A stretch of DNA of 64,000 bases from Pinisolibacter aquiterrae. Lineage in GTDB: Bacteria; Pseudomonadota; Alphaproteobacteria; Rhizobiales; Ancalomicrobiaceae. Numbering within the stretch: position 1 is the first letter of the stretch; each line of letters starts with the position of its first letter. A program made the translations under genes and the position numbers. Below are positions 10,070-18,700 of the stretch, piece after piece. Where the stretch lies: positions 186,001-250,000 of the forward strand of contig NZ_JAFNIH010000019.1 of the NCBI RefSeq assembly GCF_019160155.1, given 5' to 3'. The notes beneath the pieces are model-generated. The model was not told the DNA's origin. It did no database searches and saw only the letters and a list, made by a program, of their open reading frames with translations.

Positions 10070-10684
10070 GTGACCCTGACCTTCCCGGCGGAAGGCTACG
10101 GCCCCCTGCCGCCCGGCTGGCTCGCCGCCGCCGTGACCTACCTCGAAATGCGCGCGCCCCCGCCCCGCGCCGCGCCCCCTCTGCCCGAGGGCGTCGCCCT
10201 GGAGCCGATCGGCGCCGCCGACGTCGCCCGTTACCGCCGCCTGTTCGCCGCCGTCGGTGAGGACTGGCTGTGGTTCGGCCGCCGCCTCCTCGACGACGCG
10301 GCGCTGGCGGCGATCCTCGCCGACGCGGGCGTATGGTGCCGCGCCGTCGTCCGCGACGGCCGCGACGTCGGCCTCGTCGAACTCGACCGGCGCGTCGAGG
10401 GCGAGGTCGAACTCGCCTATTTCGGCCTGACCCGGGAGGCGATCGGCGGCGGCCTCGGCCGCGCCCTGATGGGGATCGCCCTCGACGAGGCATGGAAGGA
10501 CGCGCCCGAACGGGTCTGGGTCCACACCTGCCATTTCGATCATCCCGGCGCGCTCGGCTTCTACCGCCGCTCCGGCTTCACCCCCTACGCCCTCGCGCTC
10601 GAGCTCGGCCCCGACCCGCGCCTGACCGGCGTGCTGCCGCGCGACTGCGCCCCCCACGTTCCCTTGATCGACCCGGCGGCGTGA
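10070..10684 (+). CDS. GNAT-family N-acetyltransferase
   Basis: The 204-residue product has a C-terminal GNAT fold: VGLVELDRRVEGEVELAYFGL (beta strands 3-4), the acetyl-CoA pyrophosphate loop GGGLGRALMG (around residue 130), and HPGALGFYRRSGF for the last core strands. The N-terminal 60 residues are family-specific. The substrate is unknown. GTG 10070 is favoured because GAGGAG lies eight to ten bases upstream; GTG 10040, in a GTGA overlap with the mipA-like gene, is the alternative. Confidence 0.85.
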   Translation: MTLTFPAEGYGPLPPGWLAAAVTYLEMRAPPPRAAPPLPEGVALEPIGAADVARYRRLFAAVGEDWLWFGRRLLDDAALAAILADAGVWCRAVVRDGRDVGLVELDRRVEGEVELAYFGLTREAIGGGLGRALMGIALDEAWKDAPERVWVHTCHFDHPGALGFYRRSGFTPYALALELGPDPRLTGVLPRDCAPHVPLIDPAA

Positions 10685-10706
10685 TCCCTCCCCCCGAAAC
10701 GAAGAA

Positions 10707-10724
10707 GGCCGCCCGAGGGCGGCC
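10707..10724 (-). terminator. Bidirectional terminator between GNAT gene and fliJ
   Basis: GGCCGCCC-GA-GGGCGGCC is a perfect 8-bp stem. Read on the minus strand it is followed by TTCTTCGTTTCG, so it best serves the fliI-fliJ transcript. It also lies just after the plus-strand GNAT gene. Confidence 0.75.
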
Positions 10725-10795
10725 AGTTCGTTCGCGTTCACGTCTCGACCCCACTGGGGTTCCTGCGGCGGCGCCCCCCGACGCCGCCTCGTCTC

Positions 10796-11209
10796 TCAAC
10801 GCCCGAAGGCGTGACGGCGCGCCGCCACCTCGTCGAGCGCCTCCTGCTCGTGAGCGTCCTTCTCGGCGCGGTCGCGCGCCTGATCACGCTCCTCGATCAG
10901 TTCGATCTTCTTCAGATCCTCGACGGCGATCGACAGTTCCTCGCGCGCCGCTTCCATCTTGTCCTCGAGATCCTTGACCGACACCCGCAGATTTTCGCGC
11001 CGCTGGATCGCCGCCTTGGCGAAGGTCGGATAGGCGAAATGGGTGATGTCGTGGATGCCGACGCGGTTCTGCTCGCCGACGATCTGGTCGTCGAGATCGG
11101 AGATCATCCGCTCGAAATCGGCGATCATCATCTCGATCTGGGTCACCTGGCGACGTTTCTCGTCGACCTGGAACCGCTTCAGACGAATGAGACTGTCTCG
11201 GGACTTCAT
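10796..11209 (-). CDS. fliJ: Flagellar export protein FliJ
   Basis: FliJ is a small coiled-coil stalk protein of the flagellar export ATPase that also recycles export chaperones. The 137-residue product is almost entirely helical with heptad-like spacing, begins MKSRDSLIRLKRFQVDEKRRQ as FliJ proteins do, and is rich in Glu/Arg/Lys. It lies 68 bases downstream of fliI on the same strand and is the last gene before the terminator at 10707. Confidence 0.9.
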   Translation of the reverse strand: MKSRDSLIRLKRFQVDEKRRQVTQIEMMIADFERMISDLDDQIVGEQNRVGIHDITHFAYPTFAKAAIQRRENLRVSVKDLEDKMEAAREELSIAVEDLKKIELIEERDQARDRAEKDAHEQEALDEVAARRHAFGR

Positions 11210-11277
11210 ACTCGATACTCCCCCGTGGTGCAGACGACCTTAACGGAGATCGGTTGCCAAAAGGTGAGTCGGCGCAC

Positions 11278-12591
11278 TCAAGACGTCAGAATTGCCGCCA
11301 GCCGATCGTAGCCCTCGGCCATCGAGGTGGATTCGCTCTTCCCCTGTTGCAGAAATGCCTCGAAGGCCGGATTGAGCGCGATCGCCCGGTCGACTTCCGG
11401 GCTCGATCCCTTGCGATAGGCGCCGAGCCGGATCAGTTCCTCCATGTCGCCATAGGTCGCCATCAGCCGTTTCGCCTCGGTGATGAGCGGGCGCCGCGCC
11501 TCCGGAATGGCGCGCGGCATCGTCCGCGACACGCTCTTCAAGACGTTGATCGCCGGATAGCGCCCGCGCTCGGCGATCTGCCGTTCCATCACGATGTGGC
11601 CGTCGAGAATGCCTCTGACCGCGTCGGCGACCGGCTCGTTGTGATTGTCGCCCTCCACCAGCACGGTGAAGAGGCCGGTGATCGAGCCCTCGCCGACCCG
11701 CCCCGGCCCGGCCCGCTCGAGCAGGCGCGGCAACTCGGTGAAGACCGTCGGCGTATAGCCCTTGGAGGCGGGCGGCTCGCCGGCCGCGAGCCCGATCTCG
11801 CGCTGGGCCATGGCGAAACGCGTGACCGAATCCATCATGCACAGCACGTCGCGCCCCTCGTCGCGGAAGTGCTCGGCGACCGCGAAGGTCATGTAGGCCG
11901 CCTGCCGCCGCATCAGCGCCGGTTCGTCGGAGGTCGCGACGATCACCACCGAGCGGGCGAGACCCGCCTCGCCGAGATCGTCCTCGATGAACTCCTGCAC
12001 CTCGCGCCCGCGTTCGCCGACGAGGCCGATCACCGCCACGTCGGTCGAGGTGTAGCGCGCCAGCATCGACAGGAGCACCGACTTGCCGACGCCGGAACCG
12101 GCGAAGATGCCCATGCGCTGGCCGCGGCAGCAGGTGACGAAGGTGTTGAGCGCGCGCACGCCGAGGTCGATCGGCCCACCGACCCGGGCCCGCTCGCCCG
12201 CCGGCGGCGGCCCTGCGCGCAAGTGCCGCGACACCGCCCCCTGCGGCAACGGCCCCTTGCCGTCGAGCGGCTCGCCGAGCGCGTTGACGACGCGCCCGAG
12301 CCAGGCATCGGACGGCCGGATCGACCCGTCCGCCGCCGCCACCACCGCGCGGCAGCCCATCCGCACCCCCTCGAGCGCCCCGAACGGCAGGCAGAGCGCG
12401 CGATCTCCTTGAAATCCCACCACCTCCGCCGGCACGACCCGCCCCGAGGCGGCGTCGATCGCCAACCGCGAGCCGACGCTCATCTCGTGGATCGGCCCGG
12501 CGACCTCGATCATCAGACCGCGCACCGCCACGACCCGCCCGAAGGTGGTGACGGGGGACAACTCCGCGATCTCACGGCTCAGGGAATCCAT
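11278..12591 (-). CDS. fliI: Flagellum-specific ATP synthase FliI
   Basis: FliI is the hexameric ATPase that energises and unfolds substrates for flagellar type III export. The 437-residue product resembles the F1 beta subunit: an N-terminal beta-barrel domain (1-95), Walker [12 protein letters not shown] (161-171), the [10 protein letters not shown] motif, Walker [13 protein letters not shown], and the [18 protein letters not shown] segment. The start at 12591 gives the usual length. Its promoter lies in the intergenic region shared with divergent ctrA. Confidence 0.95.
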   Translation of the reverse strand: MDSLSREIAELSPVTTFGRVVAVRGLMIEVAGPIHEMSVGSRLAIDAASGRVVPAEVVGFQGDRALCLPFGALEGVRMGCRAVVAAADGSIRPSDAWLGRVVNALGEPLDGKGPLPQGAVSRHLRAGPPPAGERARVGGPIDLGVRALNTFVTCCRGQRMGIFAGSGVGKSVLLSMLARYTSTDVAVIGLVGERGREVQEFIEDDLGEAGLARSVVIVATSDEPALMRRQAAYMTFAVAEHFRDEGRDVLCMMDSVTRFAMAQREIGLAAGEPPASKGYTPTVFTELPRLLERAGPGRVGEGSITGLFTVLVEGDNHNEPVADAVRGILDGHIVMERQIAERGRYPAINVLKSVSRTMPRAIPEARRPLITEAKRLMATYGDMEELIRLGAYRKGSSPEVDRAIALNPAFEAFLQQGKSESTSMAEGYDRLAAILTS

Positions 12592-12978
12592 TGGTTTCGA
12601 ATCTCTTGATGAAGCAGGCCGTCTCGGGCCGCTCCAGTAACGGCTTGTTAACGTCCTTCGTCAAACAATATGAACGAGCGGGCGATGTGGGGTCGCACGC
12701 GACGCTTTCCGAGGGACCTCGGAGAGGTGATTCCGCAGAATCGGTTAGGCGCCCTTCCTAAAGTGACGCATTAACTTTTTCGCCGCGAGATTCCCTTTTC
12801 GTTTCAGTCACCTGGAGAGAAATTAGGCCGAGGCGTCACTCGACTCTTGCCGAGGCGAATCAGAGTCTGTTAACCATTGTCCGGTACGCTACCGAGTCGG
12901 GGGTTGACGGGGGTGCTTCGCTGAGGCCGGTCGGGGGCCGATGCGCCAAACCCGGTAGAGGCGACAAAGGGGATTGGC
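12592..12978. promoter_or_regulatory. Divergent fliI/ctrA control region rich in GANTC sites
   Basis: No gene is present in these 387 bases. The stretch has eight GANTC sites, the target of the cell-cycle methylase CcrM: 12599, 12729, 12738, 12789, 12842, 12857, 12863 and 12894. A ninth, at 12584, lies just inside fliI. Three TTAAC half sites for CtrA are at 12648, 12771 and 12870. Methylation-controlled transcription of ctrA is known in Caulobacter. No clear -35/-10 pair could be fixed by eye. Confidence 0.65.
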
Positions 12979-13683
12979 ATGCGCGTACTACTCATCGAAG
13001 ACGACAGCGCCACGGCGCAGAGCATCGAGTTGATGCTCAAGTCGGAAAACTTCAACGTCTACACGACGGATCTGGGCGAAGAGGGCATCGACCTCGGCAA
13101 GCTCTATGATTACGACATCATTCTTCTGGATCTGAACCTGCCGGACATGTCGGGTTACGAGGTCCTGCGGACGCTGCGCGTCTCGAAGGTGAAGACCCCG
13201 ATCCTGATCCTCTCCGGTCTCGCCGGCATCGAGGACAAGGTGCGCGGCCTGGGCTTCGGCGCGGACGACTACATGACCAAGCCGTTCCACAAGGACGAGC
13301 TGGTCGCCCGCATCCATGCCATCGTCCGCCGTTCCAAGGGTCACGCCCAGTCGGTCATCACGACCGGCGATCTGGTGGTGAACCTCGACACCAAGACGGT
13401 CGAGGTGAACACCCAGCGCGTGCATCTGACCGGCAAGGAATATCAGATGCTGGAGCTCCTGAGCCTGCGCAAGGGCACCACGCTGACCAAGGAGATGTTC
13501 CTCAATCATCTCTACGGCGGCATGGACGAGCCCGAGCTGAAGATCATCGACGTCTTCATCTGCAAGCTGCGCAAGAAGCTCGCCTCCGCCACCGGCGGCA
13601 AGAACTACATCGAGACCGTCTGGGGTCGCGGCTACGTGCTGCGCGAGCCCGACGAGAGCGACGTCTACGCCGACATCGCCTGA
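12979..13683 (+). CDS. ctrA: Cell-cycle master response regulator CtrA
   Basis: CtrA is the essential OmpR-type regulator that controls replication initiation, division and flagellar promoters by binding TTAA-N7-TTAA. The 234-residue product has a receiver domain with phospho-acceptor Asp51 ([18 protein letters not shown]), switch residues ILSG and the MTKPF lysine. A winged-helix domain with [18 protein letters not shown] and [11 protein letters not shown] follows. It is very close to the known alphaproteobacterial CtrA sequence and length. CtrA boxes at 5533, 6907 and 35502 are likely targets within the window, and ChpT, its phosphodonor, is encoded at 21.8 kb. Confidence 0.98.
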   Translation: MRVLLIEDDSATAQSIELMLKSENFNVYTTDLGEEGIDLGKLYDYDIILLDLNLPDMSGYEVLRTLRVSKVKTPILILSGLAGIEDKVRGLGFGADDYMTKPFHKDELVARIHAIVRRSKGHAQSVITTGDLVVNLDTKTVEVNTQRVHLTGKEYQMLELLSLRKGTTLTKEMFLNHLYGGMDEPELKIIDVFICKLRKKLASATGGKNYIETVWGRGYVLREPDESDVYADIA

Positions 13684-13712
13684 CCCCCGACGTGCCTCCC
13701 CACTCCGTCCAG

Positions 13713-13750
13713 ACCCCGCCGCGAGCCTCGTCGGCGGGGTTTCGCGTTTC
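13713..13750 (+). terminator. Rho-independent terminator of ctrA
   Basis: ACCCCGCCG pairs with CGGCGGGGT (13732-13740) and is followed by TTCGCGTTTC. It lies 30 bases after the ctrA stop. Confidence 0.8.
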
Positions 13751-13893
13751 TCGCCCGGCGAGCCGCCGAGGCCGCCGTCTCGGCGTCGACATCCCCACCC
13801 GCATGAATTAAGAGAAAGCCGTTACACCCCGGAAAAGCGGCTCGGACGAGCCCTCCTCCGTCTTCCGATCGTTCGTTGCCGAAAGCTCCTCCC

Positions 13894-14796
13894 ATGACCT
13901 CCCGTCTTCGCAGGAAATACACCCGCAGCCTCAAGAAGCGGACCTTCGCCGTGCTGGCCCCGGTCATCCGCTGGCTCAAGGAAGACGAAGATCTCTTCGG
14001 TCGTTCCGACGTGTTCTATCGCAACGTCGCCAAGACCCTCGACGGCACCGTGACGGTCATCGATCCCTTCGAGATGGCCCGGCGCGCGCTGGCGATCCTG
14101 CGTCCCTTGCGCCCCTATTCGGTCCAGGGCGTCGCCAAGATCCGCCTCGGCAGCGACGGCGACGGCGGCTACGTCTGCCTCGACGACTTCGCGAACGTCC
14201 GCGTCGCCCATTCGCTCGGGATCGGCAACAACGACACGCTCGACGTCGAGCTGGCGAACAAGGGCATCGACGTGCGCCAATACGACGGCACCATCAAGGC
14301 CGCGCCCAGCACCCACCCCAATCTGCACTTCTTCCGGGAAATGATCGCGACGGAGGATTCCCCCGGCAATCGCTCCATGTCCTCGTTGATCCGCGAGACC
14401 GGCGGCGAGGCCACCGACCTCTTCCTGAAGATCGACATCGAAGGCTTCGAATGGCCCGCCTTCGACGCCACCCCGATCGAAGAGATCTCCAAGTATCGCC
14501 AGATCGTCACCGAGCTGCACGGCTTCGAGCGCCTCGCCGAGACCGATCAGTACGAGATCATGCAGCGCGTGCTGGACAAGCTGAATCAGGCGTTCTTCGT
14601 GTGCCACGTCCACGCCAACAACATCAGCGGCCTGTCGAACTACGGCAGCGTCGTCGTTCCCCAGACGCTCGAGGTGACCTTCGCCAACCGCGCGCTGTTC
14701 ACGCCGGTCGACGATCGCCGCACCTTCCCGACCGAGCTCGATCACCCCTGCACGATCGAGCGCCCGGACATCACGCTCGGCACCTTCTGGTACTGA
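13894..14796 (+). CDS. FkbM-like methyltransferase
   Basis: The 300-residue product has a basic N-terminus (SRLRRKYTRSLKKRTF) followed by a Rossmann-type methyltransferase domain. Visible parts are SDGDGGYVCLDD, SLGIGNNDTLDVELANKG (SAM-binding region) and LFLKIDIEGFEWPAFD, the hallmark of FkbM-type enzymes. Such proteins methylate sugars or lipid-linked glycans, often of surface polysaccharides; the substrate here is unknown. ATG 13894 is preferred to a TTG six codons upstream. The gene ends exactly where the 125-base repeat at 14796 begins. Confidence 0.8.
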   Translation: MTSRLRRKYTRSLKKRTFAVLAPVIRWLKEDEDLFGRSDVFYRNVAKTLDGTVTVIDPFEMARRALAILRPLRPYSVQGVAKIRLGSDGDGGYVCLDDFANVRVAHSLGIGNNDTLDVELANKGIDVRQYDGTIKAAPSTHPNLHFFREMIATEDSPGNRSMSSLIRETGGEATDLFLKIDIEGFEWPAFDATPIEEISKYRQIVTELHGFERLAETDQYEIMQRVLDKLNQAFFVCHVHANNISGLSNYGSVVVPQTLEVTFANRALFTPVDDRRTFPTELDHPCTIERPDITLGTFWY

Positions 14797-14920
14797 TGCC
14801 AAAGGCCGAAGGTGCTGACGCGCCCGGCCTTTGAAGACACGCGAATTTCCCATCTGCGTCAGAAGCATGAGAAGTTCGCGTCAGGAATGCCATCGGCCAT
14901 TTTCAATGCCCGACGGTATG
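14796..14920 (+). repeat. 125-bp three-hairpin intergenic repeat, copy 1
   Basis: This block matches 43206-43330 without gaps over most of its length, at roughly 88 percent identity by eye. It holds three consecutive inverted repeats: AAAGGCCG/CGGCCTTT, GCGAATTTC-CAT with ATGAGAA-TTCGC (14841-14853 and 14867-14879), and CCATCGG/CCGACGG. It starts at the last base of the stop codon of the preceding gene. It looks like a REP-type or small non-autonomous element rather than a gene. Confidence 0.8.
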
Positions 14921-15105
14921 CCCCGACGACGGGTCCGGGCGGATCGTCCGTCCACGCCGCGCCGGCACGCGTCGCCCCACGCCCCCACCCGAGCCTCGAA
15001 ACGTTGCGGCCCGCGCTCTCCACCGAGAGCGCGGGCCGATCACGTTGCGACGCGCGTCGCCCGACCGTCGTCGATCGGCCCGCCGCGCGGCCGATCACGG
15101 GACGA

Positions 15106-15399
15106 TCACTTGCAGGGAACGAGCTTGTAGTGATCGGGTTCGACCGTCTTCGACGTCTCGAAGTAGACCGCCGGGCTGCGCACCTTCTCCCAGCGATCAC
15201 CCGTCACCACCCAGCCGACGCTCTCGCGCTTGGCGAGAATTCCGCGCGTGTTGTACTGCACGGTGGCGGGAACATACACCTGCTGATAGCAGGCCATCAC
15301 GGTCCCGCGGGCCTCCTTGACCACATACTTCTCGGCGAAGGCAGCCGAAGACACGCACAGACCGGCGAGCATCGCCGTCATACCCAGAATATACCGCAT
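15106..15399 (-). CDS. Small secreted protein of unknown function
   Basis: The 97-residue product has a signal peptide (RYILGMTAMLAGLCVSSAAFA, cut before EK), giving a periplasmic protein of about 75 residues. Two cysteines remain in the mature part (VMACYQ and LVPCK), possibly disulfide-bonded. The mature sequence is beta-rich (VPATVQYNTRGILAKRESVG) with no domain I recognise. ATG 15399 is preceded by AGGAGGGT at ideal spacing. It is a single gene with its own upstream region. Confidence 0.75.
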   Translation of the reverse strand: MRYILGMTAMLAGLCVSSAAFAEKYVVKEARGTVMACYQQVYVPATVQYNTRGILAKRESVGWVVTGDRWEKVRSPAVYFETSKTVEPDHYKLVPCK

Positions 15400-15734
15400 G
15401 ATACCCTCCTGTGTTCTGTTCAGTAGCCTCGGTATTCGCCGCGCGCGAACGTTACGCCGCCGAGAAATGAAGGTCAACGATACTTTCCAATGCGGAAACA
15501 ACGCAAATCGTATACGTATCACAGCGAAGGATCCGACTCCGACCCGACGGCCATCGAAAATTATTCAAACGTTTCATATCTTTGTCGAAATCGAGAGGCG
15601 CCCTCGCGACACGCGTCAACCAGCGGCCTCGAGCCCCCTCCCGCCGCCCTCGCGCCCTCGGACGGCATGCGAAAGGGGCGCGCCGTCACCGGCACGCCCC
15701 TCGATGTCGTCTCGGTCCACGGCGTCGCCCGTAG
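15400..15734. other. AT-richer intergenic region
   Basis: No gene is supported here. The part 15470-15590 is clearly AT-richer than its surroundings and probably holds the promoter of the small secreted gene. The right end contains the cheR terminator at 15675. Confidence 0.5.
15671..15700 (-). terminator. Terminator of the chemotaxis operon
   Basis: GGGGCG-c-GCCG (15675-15685) pairs with CGGC-a-CGCCCC (15690-15700) around a TCAC loop, and is followed by TTTC on the minus strand. It lies 34 bases after the cheR stop. Confidence 0.75.
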
Positions 15735-16637
15735 TCAGCGCCCGAAGCTCGCAAACCGCGAGGCCCCGATCGGGGCCGCCGTTCCGACCGCCCCCAGGGA
15801 GCTCGACCTGAGCCCCGGGGCAGTGCCGTCGCCGACCTGATAGAGGCCGCGCTTCTCGGTCATGGGCCGGAAGACGTCGGTGAGACCGACCACGGTCTCC
15901 GCCGCGCCCAGCACCAGATAGCCGTCCGCCGGCATCATCTTCGCCATCCGCTCCAGGATCTCGACCTTGGTCTTGTTGTCGAAATAGATCAGCACGTTGC
16001 GGCAGAAGATGATGTCGAACTGGCCCAACGAGGAGAAATTCTCCAAGAGGTTGAGCTTTCGATACTGCACCATCGAACGCATGTTCGAATTGATCTGCCA
16101 CGTGTCGCCGATCTGCGTGAAATACTTCAGCAGATGGTTGATCGGCAGACCGCGCTGCACCTCGAATTGCGTGTAGACGCCGGCTTTGGCCTTCTCCAGC
16201 ACGTCGGTGGAGAGGTCGGTGCCGAGGATCTCGACGCGCCAGCCGGCGAGCTTCGCCTCGGCGTCCTTGAGACACATCGCCAGCGAATAGGGCTCCTGGC
16301 CGGTCGAGGCGGCCGCGCACCAGATCCGGAGACGGCGTTCGCGGGCGCGGGCCTCCAGCATCTTCGGCAGCATCGTGTCGGTGAAATGCTCGAACGGCGT
16401 CTTGTCGCGGAAGAAGAAGGACTCGTTGGTGGTCATCGCCTCGACCACCGTCGCCGCCAGCATCGACTGCCCCGGCTCCTTGATCTTGGCGATCAGCGCC
16501 GAGAGCGAGGCGAGCCCGGCCTTGCGCGCCACCGGCAAAAGGCGGCTTTCGATCAGATACTGCTTCTCGTTGGTCAGGACGAGGCCGGACTGCTGCTTGA
16601 GAAACGCTCTGAGCCAGTCGAACTCTTGCGGCGTCAT
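15735..16637 (-). CDS. cheR: Chemotaxis protein methyltransferase CheR
   Basis: CheR methylates glutamates of chemoreceptors using S-adenosylmethionine. The 300-residue product has the helical N-terminal domain (about 1-75) and the Rossmann methyltransferase domain with NESFFFRD, RIWCAAASTGQEPYSLAM and FDIIFCRNVLIYFD. The C-terminal 25 residues are Ser/Gly/Ala-rich and variable. Its start overlaps the cheB stop (ATGA), so it is translationally coupled and last in the che operon. Confidence 0.96.
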   Translation of the reverse strand: MTPQEFDWLRAFLKQQSGLVLTNEKQYLIESRLLPVARKAGLASLSALIAKIKEPGQSMLAATVVEAMTTNESFFFRDKTPFEHFTDTMLPKMLEARARERRLRIWCAAASTGQEPYSLAMCLKDAEAKLAGWRVEILGTDLSTDVLEKAKAGVYTQFEVQRGLPINHLLKYFTQIGDTWQINSNMRSMVQYRKLNLLENFSSLGQFDIIFCRNVLIYFDNKTKVEILERMAKMMPADGYLVLGAAETVVGLTDVFRPMTEKRGLYQVGDGTAPGLRSSSLGAVGTAAPIGASRFASFGR

Positions 16638-17830
16638 CGACGTCCCCCCAGGATACGCGTGATCTTCGAACCGATCTGGTCGAGCGGCAGGATCTCCGCC
16701 GCCGCGCCCGCCTGCGCCACCGCGCCGGGCATGCCCCAGACCACGCTCGATTCTTCGTCTTGTGCGATCACCGAACCACCACCGTTGGCGATCCGGACCG
16801 CGCCGGCGGCGCCGTCGTGCCCCATGCCCGTGAGCACGCAGGCCAGGATCGAGGCTCCGAAGATCGAGGCCGCGCTTTCGAACAGCGGATCGACCGCCGG
16901 CTTGCAGAAATTGACCGGCGGCAGGTCGTTGAGCAGCACACAGGTCTCCATGCCCTGCTTGCCGACCACCATGTGCCGGCCGCCCGGCGCCACGTAGATG
17001 CGCCCCGGCATCAACGGCTCGCCGTGCACGCCCTCGGCGGCGCGACGGCCGGCCGCCTTGGTGATGTGCTCGGCGAGGATCGAGGTGAAGGTCGCCGGCA
17101 TGTGCTGGGTGACCAGCACCGGCACGTTGACGATCGCCGGACCGATCTCGGAAAAGAGCTTGGTGAGCGCCTGCGGTCCGCCGGTCGAGGAGCCGATCAG
17201 CAGCACCTTCGGCGCCATCGAGGAATAGGGCCGCAGCGACGGCCCCGCCCCGGATGTCGTCGCGCGCGGCGCGGGCGACGCGATCGGACGCGCCGTCGGC
17301 GCGGGCGAAACGGGAGGCGCCTGACGCGGGCTCGGCTCGGGGTGTGACACGTGTCCGCGCCCGCCGCGCATCTGCGCGCGCTGCCCCAGCGTCTTGACCT
17401 TCTGCACCACCTCGGTGCGGAACCCGGCTGAGGTGGTCACGCCGCTGTTGGATTCCGGCTTCGGCACATAGTCGGCCGCGCCGAGCGACAGACACTTGAG
17501 CGAGATCTCGGCATTGCGCCGCGTCAGCGTCGAGGCCATCACCACCACGAGGCCGGGCTTGGCCTTCAGCATCAGCGGCAGCGCCGTGATGCCGTCCATC
17601 TCCGGCATTTCCACGTCGAGCACGACCACGTCGGGGTTGGAACGCACGATGTCGTCGACCGCCAGCTTGCCGTTGCGGTGGCTGGCCACCACCGCGAGCG
17701 CCGGATCCTCGTCGATCCACCGTCCGATCAGGCCGCGCACGACGACGGAATCGTCGACGACCATCACCCGGACGGGATCCGTCACCGTCGTCTGCGGCCG
17801 CGCCGTCGCGGCCCCCCCCATGAACGCCAT
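16634..17830 (-). CDS. cheB: Chemotaxis response regulator methylesterase CheB
   Basis: CheB removes methyl groups from, or deamidates, chemoreceptors when phosphorylated by CheA. The 398-residue product has a receiver domain with Asp72 (VVVLDVEMPEMDG), a long Pro/Ser/Ala linker (about 155-205) and the esterase domain. Its catalytic residues are Ser215 (GSSTGGPQ), His243 (VTQHMP) and Asp339 (TGMGHDG). The linker is longer than in enterobacterial CheB. It sits between cheY and cheR. Confidence 0.96.
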   Translation of the reverse strand: MAFMGGAATARPQTTVTDPVRVMVVDDSVVVRGLIGRWIDEDPALAVVASHRNGKLAVDDIVRSNPDVVVLDVEMPEMDGITALPLMLKAKPGLVVVMASTLTRRNAEISLKCLSLGAADYVPKPESNSGVTTSAGFRTEVVQKVKTLGQRAQMRGGRGHVSHPEPSPRQAPPVSPAPTARPIASPAPRATTSGAGPSLRPYSSMAPKVLLIGSSTGGPQALTKLFSEIGPAIVNVPVLVTQHMPATFTSILAEHITKAAGRRAAEGVHGEPLMPGRIYVAPGGRHMVVGKQGMETCVLLNDLPPVNFCKPAVDPLFESAASIFGASILACVLTGMGHDGAAGAVRIANGGGSVIAQDEESSVVWGMPGAVAQAGAAAEILPLDQIGSKITRILGGRR

Positions 17831-17843
17831 GCCGGCCTCCCGT

Positions 17844-18209
17844 TCAGATCAGGCCGACTTCTGCGAACTTCGCTTCCACGATCTCGCGGTCGAACGGCTT
17901 CATGATGTACTCGTCCGCCCCCGCGCGCATCGCCTTGGCAATGTGACCGACGTCGTTCTCGGTCGTGCAGAAGACCACCTTCGGCTTCTCCCCGCCCGGC
18001 TCGCGACGCAGATGAGCGAGGAATTCGAGCCCATCCATCACCGGCATGTTCCAGTCGAGCAGGATCGCGTTCGGCATCTCCTTACGGCAGGCGTCGAGCG
18101 CCTGGGCGCCGTCTTCCGCCTCGACGATCTCGAAGGCGAGATCCTCGAGGATGCGGCGGGCCACCTTGCGAATGACGCTCGAGTCGTCGACGACCAGACA
18201 GTTCTTCAT
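17844..18209 (-). CDS. cheY: Chemotaxis response regulator CheY
   Basis: This is a single receiver domain of 121 residues that carries phosphate from CheA to the flagellar motor or acts as a phosphate sink. It has the acidic pair VVDDSS, acceptor Asp52 (AILLDWNMPVMDG), CTTEN for the switch Thr and YIMKPFD for the Lys. ATG 18209 gives the standard length. It lies between cheW and cheB. Confidence 0.94.
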   Translation of the reverse strand: MKNCLVVDDSSVIRKVARRILEDLAFEIVEAEDGAQALDACRKEMPNAILLDWNMPVMDGLEFLAHLRREPGGEKPKVVFCTTENDVGHIAKAMRAGADEYIMKPFDREIVEAKFAEVGLI

Positions 18210-18232
18210 CGAAGTCCACTCCATGCGGCCGG

Positions 18233-18700
18233 TCAGGCGGCGATCGCTTCGGCCATCCCGCCGAGGACACGATCCACGTCGAGAATGACCATCAGTTGTC
18301 CGTTGAGGCGATGGACACCGCCGGAGATGGCCGCCCAACGCTGATCGAGGTTCACCGGATTGGGTTCCCGCCCGTTCGACGGGAGATCGAGGACCTCGCC
18401 GACGTTGTCGATGAGGAGGCCATAGCTCTCGCCCTTGTGCTCGATGCCGACCGCCATCACCTGAGCGCCGTCGCCGCGCGGCGGCAGATCGAGCCGGCGG
18501 CGCATGTCGATGGTGGTGACGATACGGCCGCGCAGATTGAGCACGCCGGCGATTTCGGGACGCGACAGGGGAACGCGCGTGATCGATTCCGGCACGAACA
18601 CGTCGTGGACGCGCGAGATCGGCAATCCGAACAATTGTCCGCCGATCACCACGGTGACGTATTGGATGCTGTCGTTGAGGACGTTGACGTCGTCGGTCAT
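18233..18700 (-). CDS. cheW: Chemotaxis coupling protein CheW
   Basis: CheW links chemoreceptors to CheA. The 155-residue product is one CheW domain: YVTVVIGGQLFGLPISRVHDVF, ITRVPLSRPEIAGVLNLRGRIVTTID with the conserved NLRG, and LIDNVGEVLDL. Its ATG overlaps the cheA stop by four bases (ATGA). Confidence 0.95.
   Translation of the reverse strand: MTDDVNVLNDSIQYVTVVIGGQLFGLPISRVHDVFVPESITRVPLSRPEIAGVLNLRGRIVTTIDMRRRLDLPPRGDGAQVMAVGIEHKGESYGLLIDNVGEVLDLPSNGREPNPVNLDQRWAAISGGVHRLNGQLMVILDVDRVLGGMAEAIAA

Noticed and set aside
14796-14920. The 125-base repeat as a small coding gene or CRISPR-like array.
   Set aside because: There is no conserved frame between the two copies and no regularly spaced short repeats; the conserved feature is base pairing.
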